Assembly (NCBI RefSeq): GCF_000147075.1 | Contig: NC_014484.1 | Location: 2,373,501-2,437,500, forward strand | Source: Spirochaeta thermophila DSM 6192 | GTDB lineage: Bacteria > Spirochaetota > Spirochaetia > Winmispirales > Winmispiraceae | Direction: 5' to 3' | DNA: 64,000 nucleotides | Shown: positions 1 to 8,273 of the stretch, in pieces | Layout of the letters: the number at the start of each line of letters is the position of its first letter | Numbering within the stretch: the first letter of the stretch is position 1 | The notes under the pieces: generated by a model | What the model saw: only the letters and a program-made list of their open reading frames with translations | The model's database searches: none | Told to the model about the DNA's origin: nothing | Made by a program: the position numbers and the translations under genes

Positions 1-160
1 CCAGGCTGACGTCCCGCGTCCGCACGTAGACGGGATGGTGCACAGCGGCGGGGTCGTCTTCCTTCCAGTGTGCGAGTTCGTATCCCACCTTCAACTCGAG
101 AGACACCCTGGGGAATCTCCGGCGTTCTCTCCCATCGGCCACGCGCGCCTCCTCTGACAT
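1..160 (-). CDS. PilZ domain protein, N-terminal fragment (runs off left edge)
   Basis: Reading the minus strand from ATG at 160 gives 53 residues before the window ends. They include GRERRRFPRVSLELKVGYEL and, further on, RTRDVSL. The RRxFPR...L.V.Y..  start followed by a [RT]RDxSxGG-type strand is the hallmark of PilZ domains, which bind cyclic di-GMP in family members. The remaining half of the domain lies outside the window. A Shine-Dalgarno-like AGGAAGAGG sits directly before the ATG. The gene lies downstream of pckG on the same strand but is separated from it by an intrinsic terminator, so it is probably a separate transcript. It is too short and truncated to appear as a complete reading frame. 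Confidence 0.72.
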   Translation of the reverse strand, partial: MSEEARVADGRERRRFPRVSLELKVGYELAHWKEDDPAAVHHPVYVRTRDVSL

Positions 161-203
161 CCTCTTCCTACGTTCAAGTATACACCGAATACCACGGGAG
201 TGC

Positions 204-237
204 AAAAAAAGAGAGGACGTCGCCCGGCGACGTCCTC
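204..237 (-). terminator. Intrinsic terminator of pckG
   Basis: Arms GAGGACGTCGCC (213-224) and GGCGACGTCCTC (226-237) are perfect complements. Read on the minus strand, the hairpin is followed by seven T (complement of 204-210). It lies 20 bases past the pckG stop. Confidence 0.85.
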
Positions 238-257
238 CTGCCTTCACATGAAGGGAA

Positions 258-2222
258 TCAGCCCTGAGCGAGCTGCTCGGGCTTCACGACAGGACCGAAC
301 TTCTCCTTGAGGGCGAGAAGCCCCTTCTCCTGTTCGTCGTACACCTGGAAGAGTCTCTTGGGGATACCCTGATCCTTGCCGTACGCCTCCCGCTGGAGGT
401 TGATCCGGGCCAGGATGTTGTCGATGTAGAGGGAGAAGTGCATCTCGTAGAGCTCGTAGGGGTATTCCTTGTCGATCTTCTCCTTGAAGAGCTTCTTGAG
501 GTCCTCGTACTTCGGGATATACCCTATGGGCGTCTCGATGGCCTCCACGTCCCCGTTGGCGAAGAGCTCGAGCCAACCGAGCCATACCTTCACGTCACGC
601 TTCTCACCGAGGAGGCCCTTACCCTTACCGCCCCTCGCCTCGTGGGTGAGGAAGTAGTTGAGTCCCGCGATGATCGGCCTTCCCTTCTCCGAGAACTTCT
701 TGGAGTTGAAGAAGCGGAACTGGGCCTCCATGTAGTCACCGAGGGGCCCGGGGATGAACGGCTCGTTGGCCCACGGCTGTCTCCGCACGCCGGTCACGCC
801 GATCTCGGTGGCCGTGGCGGCCGAGACGATGGACGCCCCGATCACCACTCCCTCGTCGGGCGTGCGGGCGACCCAGATGGGAGGCATGGTGTCGCTGTCA
901 CGGCCGGAGTAGGTGATCACCTTGACGGGAACCCCGGCGGGATCCTCGGCGAGTTTCGTGTTGTGGTTCTCGATGGCCTCACAGAGGAGGGTCACGCGGG
1001 CATTCGGGTGTGAAGGCGGAATGGGCTTCCCGTTCTCGTCGGTCTTCCCCTTCCACCACTCGCCCTGGAAGTTGCGGCCGCGCTCGGGAAGCTCCTCCCC
1101 GCACCCCGTCCAGAAGGGCTTCTTGTGCTCGTCGATGAGCACGTTCGACCAGATCACCTCAGCCCCCTCATGCCGAAGGACCTTCATGAGGTGCGGATCA
1201 CCTTCCCAGTTCACGTCCTCGACGATGCCGAAGATTCCCTTCTCGGGGTTCACTGCGCGGAGCGTCCCGTCCTTCTCGATCCACATCTGGGCGAGGTCGT
1301 CCCCGATGAACTCGTCACCGGCCATGGCCGTGGTGGTCTTGCCGCATCCGGAGGGCGCGGCACCCGCGAAGTAGGTCACCCTGCCGCCAGGCCCCTTCAC
1401 CCCGGTGATGAACATGTGCTCGGAGAGCTCCTCCTCGACCTTGTAGTAGGTGGAGTAGTCCACCGCGAACCGGTGGTTGCCTTTCTTGAGGAGCAGGGTG
1501 TTCCCCGCATACGTACAGAACGTGGAGAAGGTCGTGAACCAGCTCCTGTCCATGAAGATGCGCGCATTGGGAACGTCCTCAGGCCTGTTGGGTCCCTGCG
1601 AGTGGACATTGGTGAAGAAGATCCCCTTCCGCGCCACCTCTGCATCGAACTGCTCGTAGCAGTTCCTGTAGAGGAGCTCCGCCGAGTGGAAGACGTAGGA
1701 CGAGCTCGAGATTTCGATGGCCGGAATGGCGGCCTGTGCCCCGACCGGGCCCCTGTCGAAGAACCCGATCATCATGGTCATCCCCTTCATGATACCCTTC
1801 ATGTACTTCTGCACGTACTCGAGGGCCTCCTGTCGGGGGATGGAACGGGCGAGGGCGCTCGTCTTCTCACCCTCGTTCACGATGTAGAAGGTCTGCTTCA
1901 CCAGACGTGCCTGGTCCTGGGGGAGATCGAAGTGCACCGTGTGCCTCGGGAGGGCCAGCGGCTCCTCCTCTCCCCACTCGAGCGACCACTTCCGGATGGT
2001 ATCCACGTCCTCCGCGGACCCGGTGTCTATGAAGACATAGTCCGGCTCGCACATGGCGATCGCATTGGCGATCTTGAGGCGGGCTTCTTCGTTCTTTATC
2101 CTCTCGAGCTTCGCGAGGTTCTGGGCATCGAGGTTCTTCTTGAAGACCGCCTCCGCCTCGGAGAGGGTTTTCACCCCACCCACCTCGGAGAGGATATCGA
2201 GACCTTTCTTGAGCTCTAACAT
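258..2222 (-). CDS. pckG: Phosphoenolpyruvate carboxykinase, GTP type
   Basis: 654 residues, slightly longer than the usual GTP-PEPCK length of about 600. It interconverts oxaloacetate + GTP and PEP + CO2 + GDP in the cytosol, linking glycolysis/gluconeogenesis to C4 acids. The kinase-1 P-loop GAAPSGCGKTTTAM is centred near residue 290. FIGDDLAQMW follows, and NTLLLKKGNHRFAVDYSTYY lies upstream, all typical of the GTP family and unlike ATP-PEPCK. The start was chosen because AAGGAG lies 9 nt before ATG 2222. A sigma-70-like promoter precedes it (2268-2296) and a terminator follows. In fermentative spirochaetes the enzyme may run in the carboxylating direction, but nothing in the sequence decides this. 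Confidence 0.97.
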   Translation of the reverse strand: MLELKKGLDILSEVGGVKTLSEAEAVFKKNLDAQNLAKLERIKNEEARLKIANAIAMCEPDYVFIDTGSAEDVDTIRKWSLEWGEEEPLALPRHTVHFDLPQDQARLVKQTFYIVNEGEKTSALARSIPRQEALEYVQKYMKGIMKGMTMMIGFFDRGPVGAQAAIPAIEISSSSYVFHSAELLYRNCYEQFDAEVARKGIFFTNVHSQGPNRPEDVPNARIFMDRSWFTTFSTFCTYAGNTLLLKKGNHRFAVDYSTYYKVEEELSEHMFITGVKGPGGRVTYFAGAAPSGCGKTTTAMAGDEFIGDDLAQMWIEKDGTLRAVNPEKGIFGIVEDVNWEGDPHLMKVLRHEGAEVIWSNVLIDEHKKPFWTGCGEELPERGRNFQGEWWKGKTDENGKPIPPSHPNARVTLLCEAIENHNTKLAEDPAGVPVKVITYSGRDSDTMPPIWVARTPDEGVVIGASIVSAATATEIGVTGVRRQPWANEPFIPGPLGDYMEAQFRFFNSKKFSEKGRPIIAGLNYFLTHEARGGKGKGLLGEKRDVKVWLGWLELFANGDVEAIETPIGYIPKYEDLKKLFKEKIDKEYPYELYEMHFSLYIDNILARINLQREAYGKDQGIPKRLFQVYDEQEKGLLALKEKFGPVVKPEQLAQG

Positions 2223-2267
2223 ATACGACGACTCCTTCCCTGGGTTTTCGGCCGAAGGGCCTCACTA

Positions 2268-2296
2268 AATAAACTAAAATTATCCAAAAGAGTCAA
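2268..2296 (-). promoter_or_regulatory. Putative pckG promoter
   Basis: Minus strand: TTGACT (2291-2296), 17-nt spacer, TTTATT (2268-2273), in the only AT-rich patch upstream of pckG. The -35 is strong and the -10 matches 4 of 6. Confidence 0.42.
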
Positions 2297-2348
2297 TATA
2301 CATGCAAAAACAGGGGGGACGATGCATAAATATGCAATTCCAGAGGGC

Positions 2349-2378
2349 ATGACATGAGGCCGCCAGATGCGTTATGCT
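2349..2378 (+). promoter_or_regulatory. Putative metF promoter
   Basis: ATGACA (2349-2354), 18-nt spacer, TATGCT (2373-2378), about 48 nt before the metF ATG. I see no recognisable riboswitch fold in the short leader. Confidence 0.35.
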
Positions 2379-2425
2379 AGGACACCCGATCGTGCCGACC
2401 ATGGAGAGAGGAGCGGGATGCCGCT

Positions 2426-3310
2426 ATGGTAAGAGACCTGTTTCGACAAGGACGAACCCTCTTCAGCTTCGAGTTCTTTCCCCCAAAAACATCCTCGGGA
2501 TGGGAGAGCCTGTTCGCCACGGTGAGGGAGCTCGCCCTCCTCGAACCGGACTTCATGAGCGTGACCTACGGGGCGGGCGGCTCCAGCCGGGAGAAGACGC
2601 ACGAACTCGTGGTGCGCATCCGCCAAGAACTGGGAGTGGAGGTGGTGGCCCACCTCACCTGCGTCGGAAGCACGGAGGAGGAGATCGTCCGCATCCTCGA
2701 GGCCTACGACCGTGAGGGGATCCACAACATCCTCGCCCTGCGGGGTGACATTCCCCCTTCGCTCGCACATCACCCGAATCCATTCGGCGTCTTTCCCCAC
2801 GCCGTCGACCTCGTACGGTTCATAAAGGCCCGCTTTCCCCACATGTGCGTGGGCGCGGCCGCCTTCCCCGAGGGGCATCCCGAGACGCCCAACAGACTCA
2901 AAGAGATGGAACACCTCAAACACAAGGTGGACGCCGGGGTGGACTTCCTCGTCACCCAGCTGTTCTTCGACAACAGGGACTACTACGACTTCTGCGAACG
3001 TTGCGAACTCGCGGGGATCAGAGTGCCGGTGATAGCCGGGATCATGCCCATCACCACGCGCAAGAACATGGAGCGCATGGCCGAACTCGCGGCAGGCATG
3101 CACTATCCGGCACGACTCCTCAGGGCCCTCTCCAGGGTGACCGACGACGAGGGCTTCTTCCACGTGGGGGTCCACTGGGCCGCCGAACAGATCCGCGACC
3201 TCCTCGACCACCGGGTCCCCGGCATACACCTCTACACCCTCAACACCTCGCGTGCGGTGAAGGCCATATGCGAGACCCTGGGCATACACCACCTCCCCCA
3301 ACTCGGCTGA
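2426..3310 (+). CDS. metF: 5,10-methylenetetrahydrofolate reductase
   Basis: 294 residues, the normal length of bacterial MetF. This FAD-dependent TIM-barrel enzyme reduces 5,10-methylene-THF to 5-methyl-THF for methionine synthesis. Visible family signatures are FSFEFFPPKT at the N-terminus, FMSVTYGAGGSS near residue 40 and ALRGDIPP near residue 95. DFLVTQLFFDN near residue 173 and PVIAGIMPI near residue 200 complete the set. GAGAGGAG lies upstream of the ATG. It is divergent from pckG. No other methionine gene is adjacent, so it appears to be solitary or transcribed with the J-domain gene 38 bases downstream. Confidence 0.95.
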   Translation: MVRDLFRQGRTLFSFEFFPPKTSSGWESLFATVRELALLEPDFMSVTYGAGGSSREKTHELVVRIRQELGVEVVAHLTCVGSTEEEIVRILEAYDREGIHNILALRGDIPPSLAHHPNPFGVFPHAVDLVRFIKARFPHMCVGAAAFPEGHPETPNRLKEMEHLKHKVDAGVDFLVTQLFFDNRDYYDFCERCELAGIRVPVIAGIMPITTRKNMERMAELAAGMHYPARLLRALSRVTDDEGFFHVGVHWAAEQIRDLLDHRVPGIHLYTLNTSRAVKAICETLGIHHLPQLG

Positions 3311-3336
3311 CGCTTCCGCTTTCGTGGGAAACCCGT

Positions 3337-3342
3337 TAGACT
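3337..3342 (+). promoter_or_regulatory. -10-like hexamer immediately before the J-domain gene
   Basis: TAGACT followed by exactly 6 nt and then ATG 3349, with no Shine-Dalgarno. A convincing -35 is not visible. It is one of several such arrangements in the window. Confidence 0.25.
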
Positions 3343-3348
3343 CTCCAT

Positions 3349-4065
3349 ATGATCCGGGAAGAGGAGGAAAGGCTCATACGCAAGGTCCTCACGACCGGGC
3401 GATACACCCTCTCGGAACTCAAGGCCCTCTACCGCATCCTCTCCAAGTTCACGCATCCCGACATGACGGGGGGAGACGGGGAGCGATTCATCCGCCTCAA
3501 AGAGGCCTACGAGGCGGCCCTCAGGCGCAAGGCCCCGGACAGAAAGGGCCCGATCTTCCTCGAAGATCGCACCCCTGAAGAGGTGGTGAGGGAGTGCGGC
3601 TACACCGGCGAGATCGACCCCCGGCTCGGGCTCTACCTGTCTCTCTACCGGTACCTCACCTTGGGCCTCCACTCCTACAGGATACGCCACAACCCCGCCC
3701 TTCATGGGCGAAACGAGCGGGTCCTCAGGGCCATACGTCACTGGGCGAGCGTCTACGACCCCTCGTTCCTCTCGACCTTCGAGGCCTTGATGATGGAGTA
3801 CCTCCCAGGTATCACCACCATGAAGCACCTTCGTTGGTACCTCTCGGGGAGGAAGAGCTTCTTCACCGCCCTCCGGCTCTTCCTCAAGTACCAGGAGACG
3901 GGGAGGACGTCCACCGGGAGAGCGGCGCGTGACCGGAGCCTCTGGGTGATCACCATGGGCGGGCGCATCCCCAGCCTCGACCCCTATGTCCGCATGAGCA
4001 GGTGGCTCTTGGACGAACTGGCGAAACCCCCTCTCCAGTTCGGGAGTGAAGGGCCTCACATGTGA
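3349..4065 (+). CDS. DnaJ-like (J-domain) protein of unknown role
   Basis: 238 residues. Residues about 15-65 form a J-domain: LSELKALYRILSKFTHPDMT contains the invariant HPD tripeptide, followed by GGDGERFIRLKEAYEAAL as helix III/IV. J-domains stimulate the ATPase of Hsp70 (DnaK). The remaining ~170 residues are helical and charged, with no Gly/Phe linker or zinc finger, so this is a type III co-chaperone with an unrecognised C-terminal domain. No dnaK is nearby. It follows metF on the same strand and overlaps the end of the convergent transporter gene by 10 bases. There is no Shine-Dalgarno; a -10-like TAGACT lies 6 nt before the ATG. Confidence 0.72.
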   Translation: MIREEEERLIRKVLTTGRYTLSELKALYRILSKFTHPDMTGGDGERFIRLKEAYEAALRRKAPDRKGPIFLEDRTPEEVVRECGYTGEIDPRLGLYLSLYRYLTLGLHSYRIRHNPALHGRNERVLRAIRHWASVYDPSFLSTFEALMMEYLPGITTMKHLRWYLSGRKSFFTALRLFLKYQETGRTSTGRAARDRSLWVITMGGRIPSLDPYVRMSRWLLDELAKPPLQFGSEGPHM

Positions 4066-5423
4066 GAGGGACTGCGCTCCTCCACCATCTTGAGGATCTT
4101 CTCGTAGAACTCCCTCGTGATGGGGTAGAAGAGGAAGACGAGCACCCCGACCACGAAGAGGACCGCGGGGAGGGGGCCCACAAGGAGCGAGATCCCGAGA
4201 AGGGCCTCGGGCGGCTGGACCTGGGGCACGCCCTCGGCGGAAGGCGGCACGTAGTGGAAGAGCGAGAGGATCCACCCCGAGAGGGCGAGGGCGAGCGCCT
4301 GTCCCACCTTGCTCATGAAGGTCCACATGCCGTAGAAGAGCCCCTCCCGCCGGATGCCGTTCTTGGCGTAGTCGTACTCCACGATGTCGGGGAGCACGGC
4401 GTAGGGGATCACGTACTGGGTGGAAAACCCGAAACCTCCGAGCACGATGAAGACGTATGCGGCAGGAAGCCCCAGGCTCCTCCCCAGAAACACGAATGCG
4501 AGAACCGCGCCTGCGAAGACGAGCATCCCGGTGTTCCAGGCGAACCGCTTGCCGGCCCGCTTCGACACCCAGACCCAGAAGGGCACGGAGAGGAGGGCCG
4601 TGAGGAGGAGGACGAAGAGCGTGATCTGGAAGGCGGAGGTGTCCCCCACGAGATAGGTGAAGTAGTACACGAGGGCGCTCTGGATGATGGTGACCCCCAT
4701 GATGTGCAGCGTCCACGTGGCGAGGGCGAGGCGAAAACTCCGTAAGGAGAGGACCCCTGCATAGGCACGCAGGATCTGCACCTGGGGCGGTCTCTGGCGG
4801 GGAGGCGACTCCCTCACCGTGAAGACCGTCACGAACGCCGAGAGGAGCATGATGAGTCCCAACACCCCACCCATGAACGGCCAGCCCACCCGGTAGTCGG
4901 AGAAGAGCCCCACCAGGGGAAGGACGAGGAGGGCCCCGGAGAAGGTACCCAGTATGGCGAAGACGTTCCGGTAGGCATTGAGCACGGTACGTTCGTGATA
5001 GTCCACCGTGAGTTCCGGGGCGAGGGCGCTGTAGGGGATGTTCACCATGGTGTACGCCGTGCTGAGGACGCAGAAGAGTACGCTGTACCAGAGGAACGTG
5101 AGGACGTCGCTCGAGAAGCGGAGGGGGAAGAACATGATGATCATGAAGACGAAGAGGAAGAGGGCGCCGTAGAGCATGTAGGGTCTGCGGCGTCCCATGG
5201 GAGAGACCGTCCTGTCCGAGAGGTACCCCACTATGGGATCGGAGACCGCATCCCAGGCCTTCCCGATGAGGAGGGCCGTACCTGCGAGGGCAGGGGAAAG
5301 CTTCACCACATCGGTGAGATAGTAGAGGAGGAAGAACCCCACCATGGTGAAGAAGAGATTGCCGCCGAGATCGCAGACCCCGTACCCCAGCTTCGTCGTC
5401 CGTGAAAGTCCCCGCTGCATCAT
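4056..5423 (-). CDS. MFS transporter of the GPH (MelB-like) sugar:cation symporter family
   Basis: 455 residues with about 12 hydrophobic segments in two six-helix halves. The N-terminal KLGYGVCDLGGNLFF, followed near residue 55 by DAVSDPIVGYLSDRT and GRRRPYML, is diagnostic of the glycoside-pentoside-hexuronide symporters (MelB, XynP, YicJ). In that family the Asp residues of helix II coordinate the coupling cation. The substrate is probably a glycoside or oligosaccharide, but no glycosidase gene is adjacent to narrow it. The ATG pair at 5423/5420 has no Shine-Dalgarno and a promoter -10 ends 6 nt before it. Its 3' end overlaps the convergent J-domain gene. Confidence 0.88.
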   Translation of the reverse strand: MMQRGLSRTTKLGYGVCDLGGNLFFTMVGFFLLYYLTDVVKLSPALAGTALLIGKAWDAVSDPIVGYLSDRTVSPMGRRRPYMLYGALFLFVFMIIMFFPLRFSSDVLTFLWYSVLFCVLSTAYTMVNIPYSALAPELTVDYHERTVLNAYRNVFAILGTFSGALLVLPLVGLFSDYRVGWPFMGGVLGLIMLLSAFVTVFTVRESPPRQRPPQVQILRAYAGVLSLRSFRLALATWTLHIMGVTIIQSALVYYFTYLVGDTSAFQITLFVLLLTALLSVPFWVWVSKRAGKRFAWNTGMLVFAGAVLAFVFLGRSLGLPAAYVFIVLGGFGFSTQYVIPYAVLPDIVEYDYAKNGIRREGLFYGMWTFMSKVGQALALALSGWILSLFHYVPPSAEGVPQVQPPEALLGISLLVGPLPAVLFVVGVLVFLFYPITREFYEKILKMVEERSPSHM

Positions 5424-5429
5424 GTCTAC

Positions 5430-5458
5430 ACTATACCTCAGCCTGCGCCGGAGTGCAA
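5430..5458 (-). promoter_or_regulatory. Putative promoter of the MFS gene, possibly leaderless
   Basis: Minus strand: TTGCAC (5453-5458), 17-nt spacer, TATAGT (5430-5435), then 6 nt to ATG 5423. Transcription would start at or next to the A of the ATG. Confidence 0.45.
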
Positions 5459-5522
5459 TCAGTATTCGACCGACGGCCGACGAATTCGTACCGATCCCCT
5501 CCCTGCTTCCCTTGACGGCCGG

Positions 5523-5561
5523 GTTGACTTTTAGTAGTATAATTACCGACTAGACGTCAAC
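5523..5561 (+). promoter_or_regulatory. Promoter/operator of the efflux operon: inverted repeat centred on TATAAT
   Basis: Perfect TATAAT at 5538-5543. It sits in the middle of an imperfect inverted repeat: GTTGACTTTTAGT (5523-5535) and ACTAGACGTCAAC (5549-5561) match at 11 of 13 positions. The possible -35 TTGACG (5512-5517) has a long 20-nt spacer. The dyad is the obvious autoregulatory site for the TetR-type regulator that starts at 5584. Confidence 0.5.
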
Positions 5562-5583
5562 AAAACCACAGAGAGTACACGGG

Positions 5584-6861
5584 ATGACCTGTGAGGACAT
5601 CATACGGGCCGCCCTCAGGGGATGGGCCAAGAACCGTTTCCAGCGTCTCACGCTCATCAGCGTGGCCGAGGAACTGGGGGTGACCAAACAGGCCCTCTAC
5701 CGATACTTTCCTTCAAAGGAATCCCTCATGGACGGTATCCTCGAATATGCGAGGGCGGTCAACCTCACGCTGGTGGAGGACCTGAACAGGATCTCCTCTC
5801 TCCCCTTCCACGAAGGGCTTTCCTTCCACCTCTCCCGCCTCCTCCTCGATTTCAAGAGGCATGCCGACCTTTATCTCTTCCTCTATCCCCCCCAGAAGGT
5901 CCTCTTCCGGGATCGATTCAAGGCCTTCTACCGTGAGGTGGAGGAGCACGGCCTCACCATCACCCGAACCCTCTTCTCCCGACCGGGTGCGCCCGATATC
6001 CCCGAGCGTCTCCTCCCCGCCGTGCACTCGTTCATCGGCACCACCTTCCTCTTCCTCCTCCTCAAGGACATGCCGAGGCCCCAAGAAGATCCGCGGGAAT
6101 CCTTCACGACCTTCCTCTCCAACCTGGACCTGGAGAAGAAGGTGAGGGCCGTCACGGAGGTGATCGTGCATGGAACCGTGAGAGGTTCCTTCGCCCTGCC
6201 CGATGTCGAACGAGTGCGGACGATCGCCCGGGTGGAGGAATCCGAGGTCCCCCACTTCGACCGGATCCTCTCCGCCGCCGAAAAGGTGATACACGAAAAG
6301 GGGATCGCCAATACCACCTTGGACGACATCGCCCACGAGATCGGGGTGACGAGGGCGACCCTCTACTCCTACTTCAAGAACAAGCGCGATCTCGTGGTGT
6401 CCACCATACTGAGACAGATCACCGGGTTCTTCGATCCCCTCTTTCCGAGGCTTGCGGTGTGCACCTCGATCGAGGAAAAGGTCCTGTGCTACATCCTCTA
6501 TGCGGCCGAGTATTCCCATGTCCACAAGCGGCTCTTCTCCGTCACCAACTGGCTCAGGATCAACTCCCCCCTCCGACCCCTCAGGGACGCGCGGGCGTGG
6601 GAGCAGATCGGCCGCTATCTCGAACGCTTCGCCCTCCTCTTCTCCCCCCTCCCCCTCAGGGAGGGGCTGAGGCCCGCGGAGATGCTCCCTTTCCTCCACG
6701 TCCTCACCGGCTCCCTCATGCAGGAGGAACCCCTCATACGCCCCTCGGAGGCCCTCCTCGTCTGGGCGTACTTCCTCGAAGGGCTCAGGGGAATCGAACG
6801 TCATGCGGAGCAGATTTCCGCACACGAGAAAGACACCGACCACGAACGGAGGTTACCATGA
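5584..6861 (+). CDS. Tandem-fused TetR-family regulator (two DNA-binding domains)
   Basis: 425 residues, twice the normal TetR length. It contains two complete TetR_N helix-turn-helix modules. Near residues 20-55 is LISVAEELGVTKQALYRYFP followed by SKESLMDGI. Near residues 224-275 is LDDIAHEIGVTRATLYSYFK followed by NKRDLVVSTI. Each is followed by a helical ligand-binding-type segment, so the protein looks like two regulators joined head to tail. It is the first gene of an operon with an RND efflux system and almost certainly represses it by analogy with AcrR. The stop overlaps the ATG of the TolC-like gene (ATGA). No strong ribosome-binding site precedes its ATG. A frameshift merging two genes is unlikely because the frame is open throughout. 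Confidence 0.88.
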   Translation: MTCEDIIRAALRGWAKNRFQRLTLISVAEELGVTKQALYRYFPSKESLMDGILEYARAVNLTLVEDLNRISSLPFHEGLSFHLSRLLLDFKRHADLYLFLYPPQKVLFRDRFKAFYREVEEHGLTITRTLFSRPGAPDIPERLLPAVHSFIGTTFLFLLLKDMPRPQEDPRESFTTFLSNLDLEKKVRAVTEVIVHGTVRGSFALPDVERVRTIARVEESEVPHFDRILSAAEKVIHEKGIANTTLDDIAHEIGVTRATLYSYFKNKRDLVVSTILRQITGFFDPLFPRLAVCTSIEEKVLCYILYAAEYSHVHKRLFSVTNWLRINSPLRPLRDARAWEQIGRYLERFALLFSPLPLREGLRPAEMLPFLHVLTGSLMQEEPLIRPSEALLVWAYFLEGLRGIERHAEQISAHEKDTDHERRLP

Positions 6862-8273
6862 GGCTGCACAGCAAGAGAGTCCTCTGCGTACTGCTCTATG
6901 CGGTACTCGCCGTCCCCCTCTGGCCGGAGGAGACCCTCGTCCTCACCCTCGAAGACGCGGTCTCCCAGGCCTTGGCCAACAACCTGTCGATACGAAGGAC
7001 CCGACTCGACCTTGAGAGCAGGAAGCTCACGAGGGATACGGTCTTCAACCAGTTCTACCCCCGCATCACGGCGGGCGTCACGCTGAGCAGGCTCCACGAG
7101 GCGCCCGGCACGGTGACCGGGCTGATCCCCGATCCCACCTCGGAGATTGCCCCGGGATCAGGTATATACGAGAGGGTCCTCTCTTTCGAGCAGGAGCTCC
7201 CCCACACCTGGACACTCTCCACCAGCCTCCAGGCGAGCCTCACCCTCACCTTCCAGCTCGTGGGAGGCATCGAACTCGCCTTCAAGGACTACGAGCGGGG
7301 GCTCGTGACCCTCGAGAAGGTGCAGAAACAGGTGGAGCGCGACGTGCGCAAGGCCTTCTACCAGCTCATACTGAGCAGGGAGCAACTCTCCATCATGGAG
7401 GAGAGCCTCAAGGCCTCCGAGGCCCGCTATCGGCAGACCGAACGGCTCTTCCAGAACGGGCTCGTGGATCGCCAGACCCTCCTCTCGGCCAGGGTGGCAT
7501 GGGAGTCCATGAAACCTCAGATTGCCCAGCTCTCCATGGCCTACGAGAACGCCCTCCTCAACTTCAAGATGCTCCTCGGCATGGATCTGGAACGCCCCGT
7601 GGTCCTGGAAGGGGAGATCACCACCCCGGCACTCTCGCCCACATCCATCGATCTCGCCCGTTTCTCCCTCGACAGGAGTCCCGAGATCCAGGAACTCGCG
7701 AAGGCCCTCCAGATGCAACGCATCCAACGGGAGATCACCACCTCTTCCCGCCTCCCGGTCCTCACCTTCACCGTCACCGCGGATCCCACCTTCCAGGGCG
7801 ATCCGTTCGCGGATCCCTGGTTCGAGGACGTGGACACCATGTGGACCCAGCGCTCTGGGATGTTCGGGGTGACGCTCACCATACCGGTCGACCCCTGGAT
7901 ACCGGCCTCCCAGACATGGGTGAACCTGTCGAACCAGGAGAGGAGTCTCGAGGCCATGGAGCTGCAACTGGAAGAGGCCTTGCGCGCCACCTACCTCAGG
8001 GCGAGGTCCCTCCTCGACTCCATCCGGACGGCGCAGGAGAACCTCAAGGCCCATGAGGCCAACCTCGAGCTCGCCCGCACCTCGTACCAGCTCGCGGAAG
8101 AGGCGTATGGATCGGGCCTCAAGGACCTCGTGGCGGTGATGGACGCCGAGACCCAGCTCCGTCAGGCGCAGTTCTCTGTGCTGTCGGACAGGATACAGAT
8201 CCTCACCAACCTCATCGACCTTTCCTACACCTTGAACGTACCTTTCGAGACTCTCATAGGAGGACAGGAATGA
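6858..8273 (+). CDS. TolC-like outer-membrane efflux protein
   Basis: 471 residues starting at the ATG that overlaps the TetR stop. The open frame extends far upstream but is not coding there. A signal peptide (KRVLCVLLYAVLAVPLW) precedes LTLEDAVSQALANNLSIRRT, the classic first helix of the OEP family, and the helical-hairpin repeat recurs near residues 385-440. In family members a trimer forms an outer-membrane and periplasmic channel. The order regulator-TolC-MFP-RND shows that it is the exit duct of the pump encoded next. It overlaps the MFP gene by ATGA. Confidence 0.88.
   Translation: MRLHSKRVLCVLLYAVLAVPLWPEETLVLTLEDAVSQALANNLSIRRTRLDLESRKLTRDTVFNQFYPRITAGVTLSRLHEAPGTVTGLIPDPTSEIAPGSGIYERVLSFEQELPHTWTLSTSLQASLTLTFQLVGGIELAFKDYERGLVTLEKVQKQVERDVRKAFYQLILSREQLSIMEESLKASEARYRQTERLFQNGLVDRQTLLSARVAWESMKPQIAQLSMAYENALLNFKMLLGMDLERPVVLEGEITTPALSPTSIDLARFSLDRSPEIQELAKALQMQRIQREITTSSRLPVLTFTVTADPTFQGDPFADPWFEDVDTMWTQRSGMFGVTLTIPVDPWIPASQTWVNLSNQERSLEAMELQLEEALRATYLRARSLLDSIRTAQENLKAHEANLELARTSYQLAEEAYGSGLKDLVAVMDAETQLRQAQFSVLSDRIQILTNLIDLSYTLNVPFETLIGGQE

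Noticed and set aside
2223-2425. Riboswitch (SAM or similar) before metF
   Set aside because: The spacer shows only promoter-like AT-rich sequence, and no paired stems or terminator precede metF.
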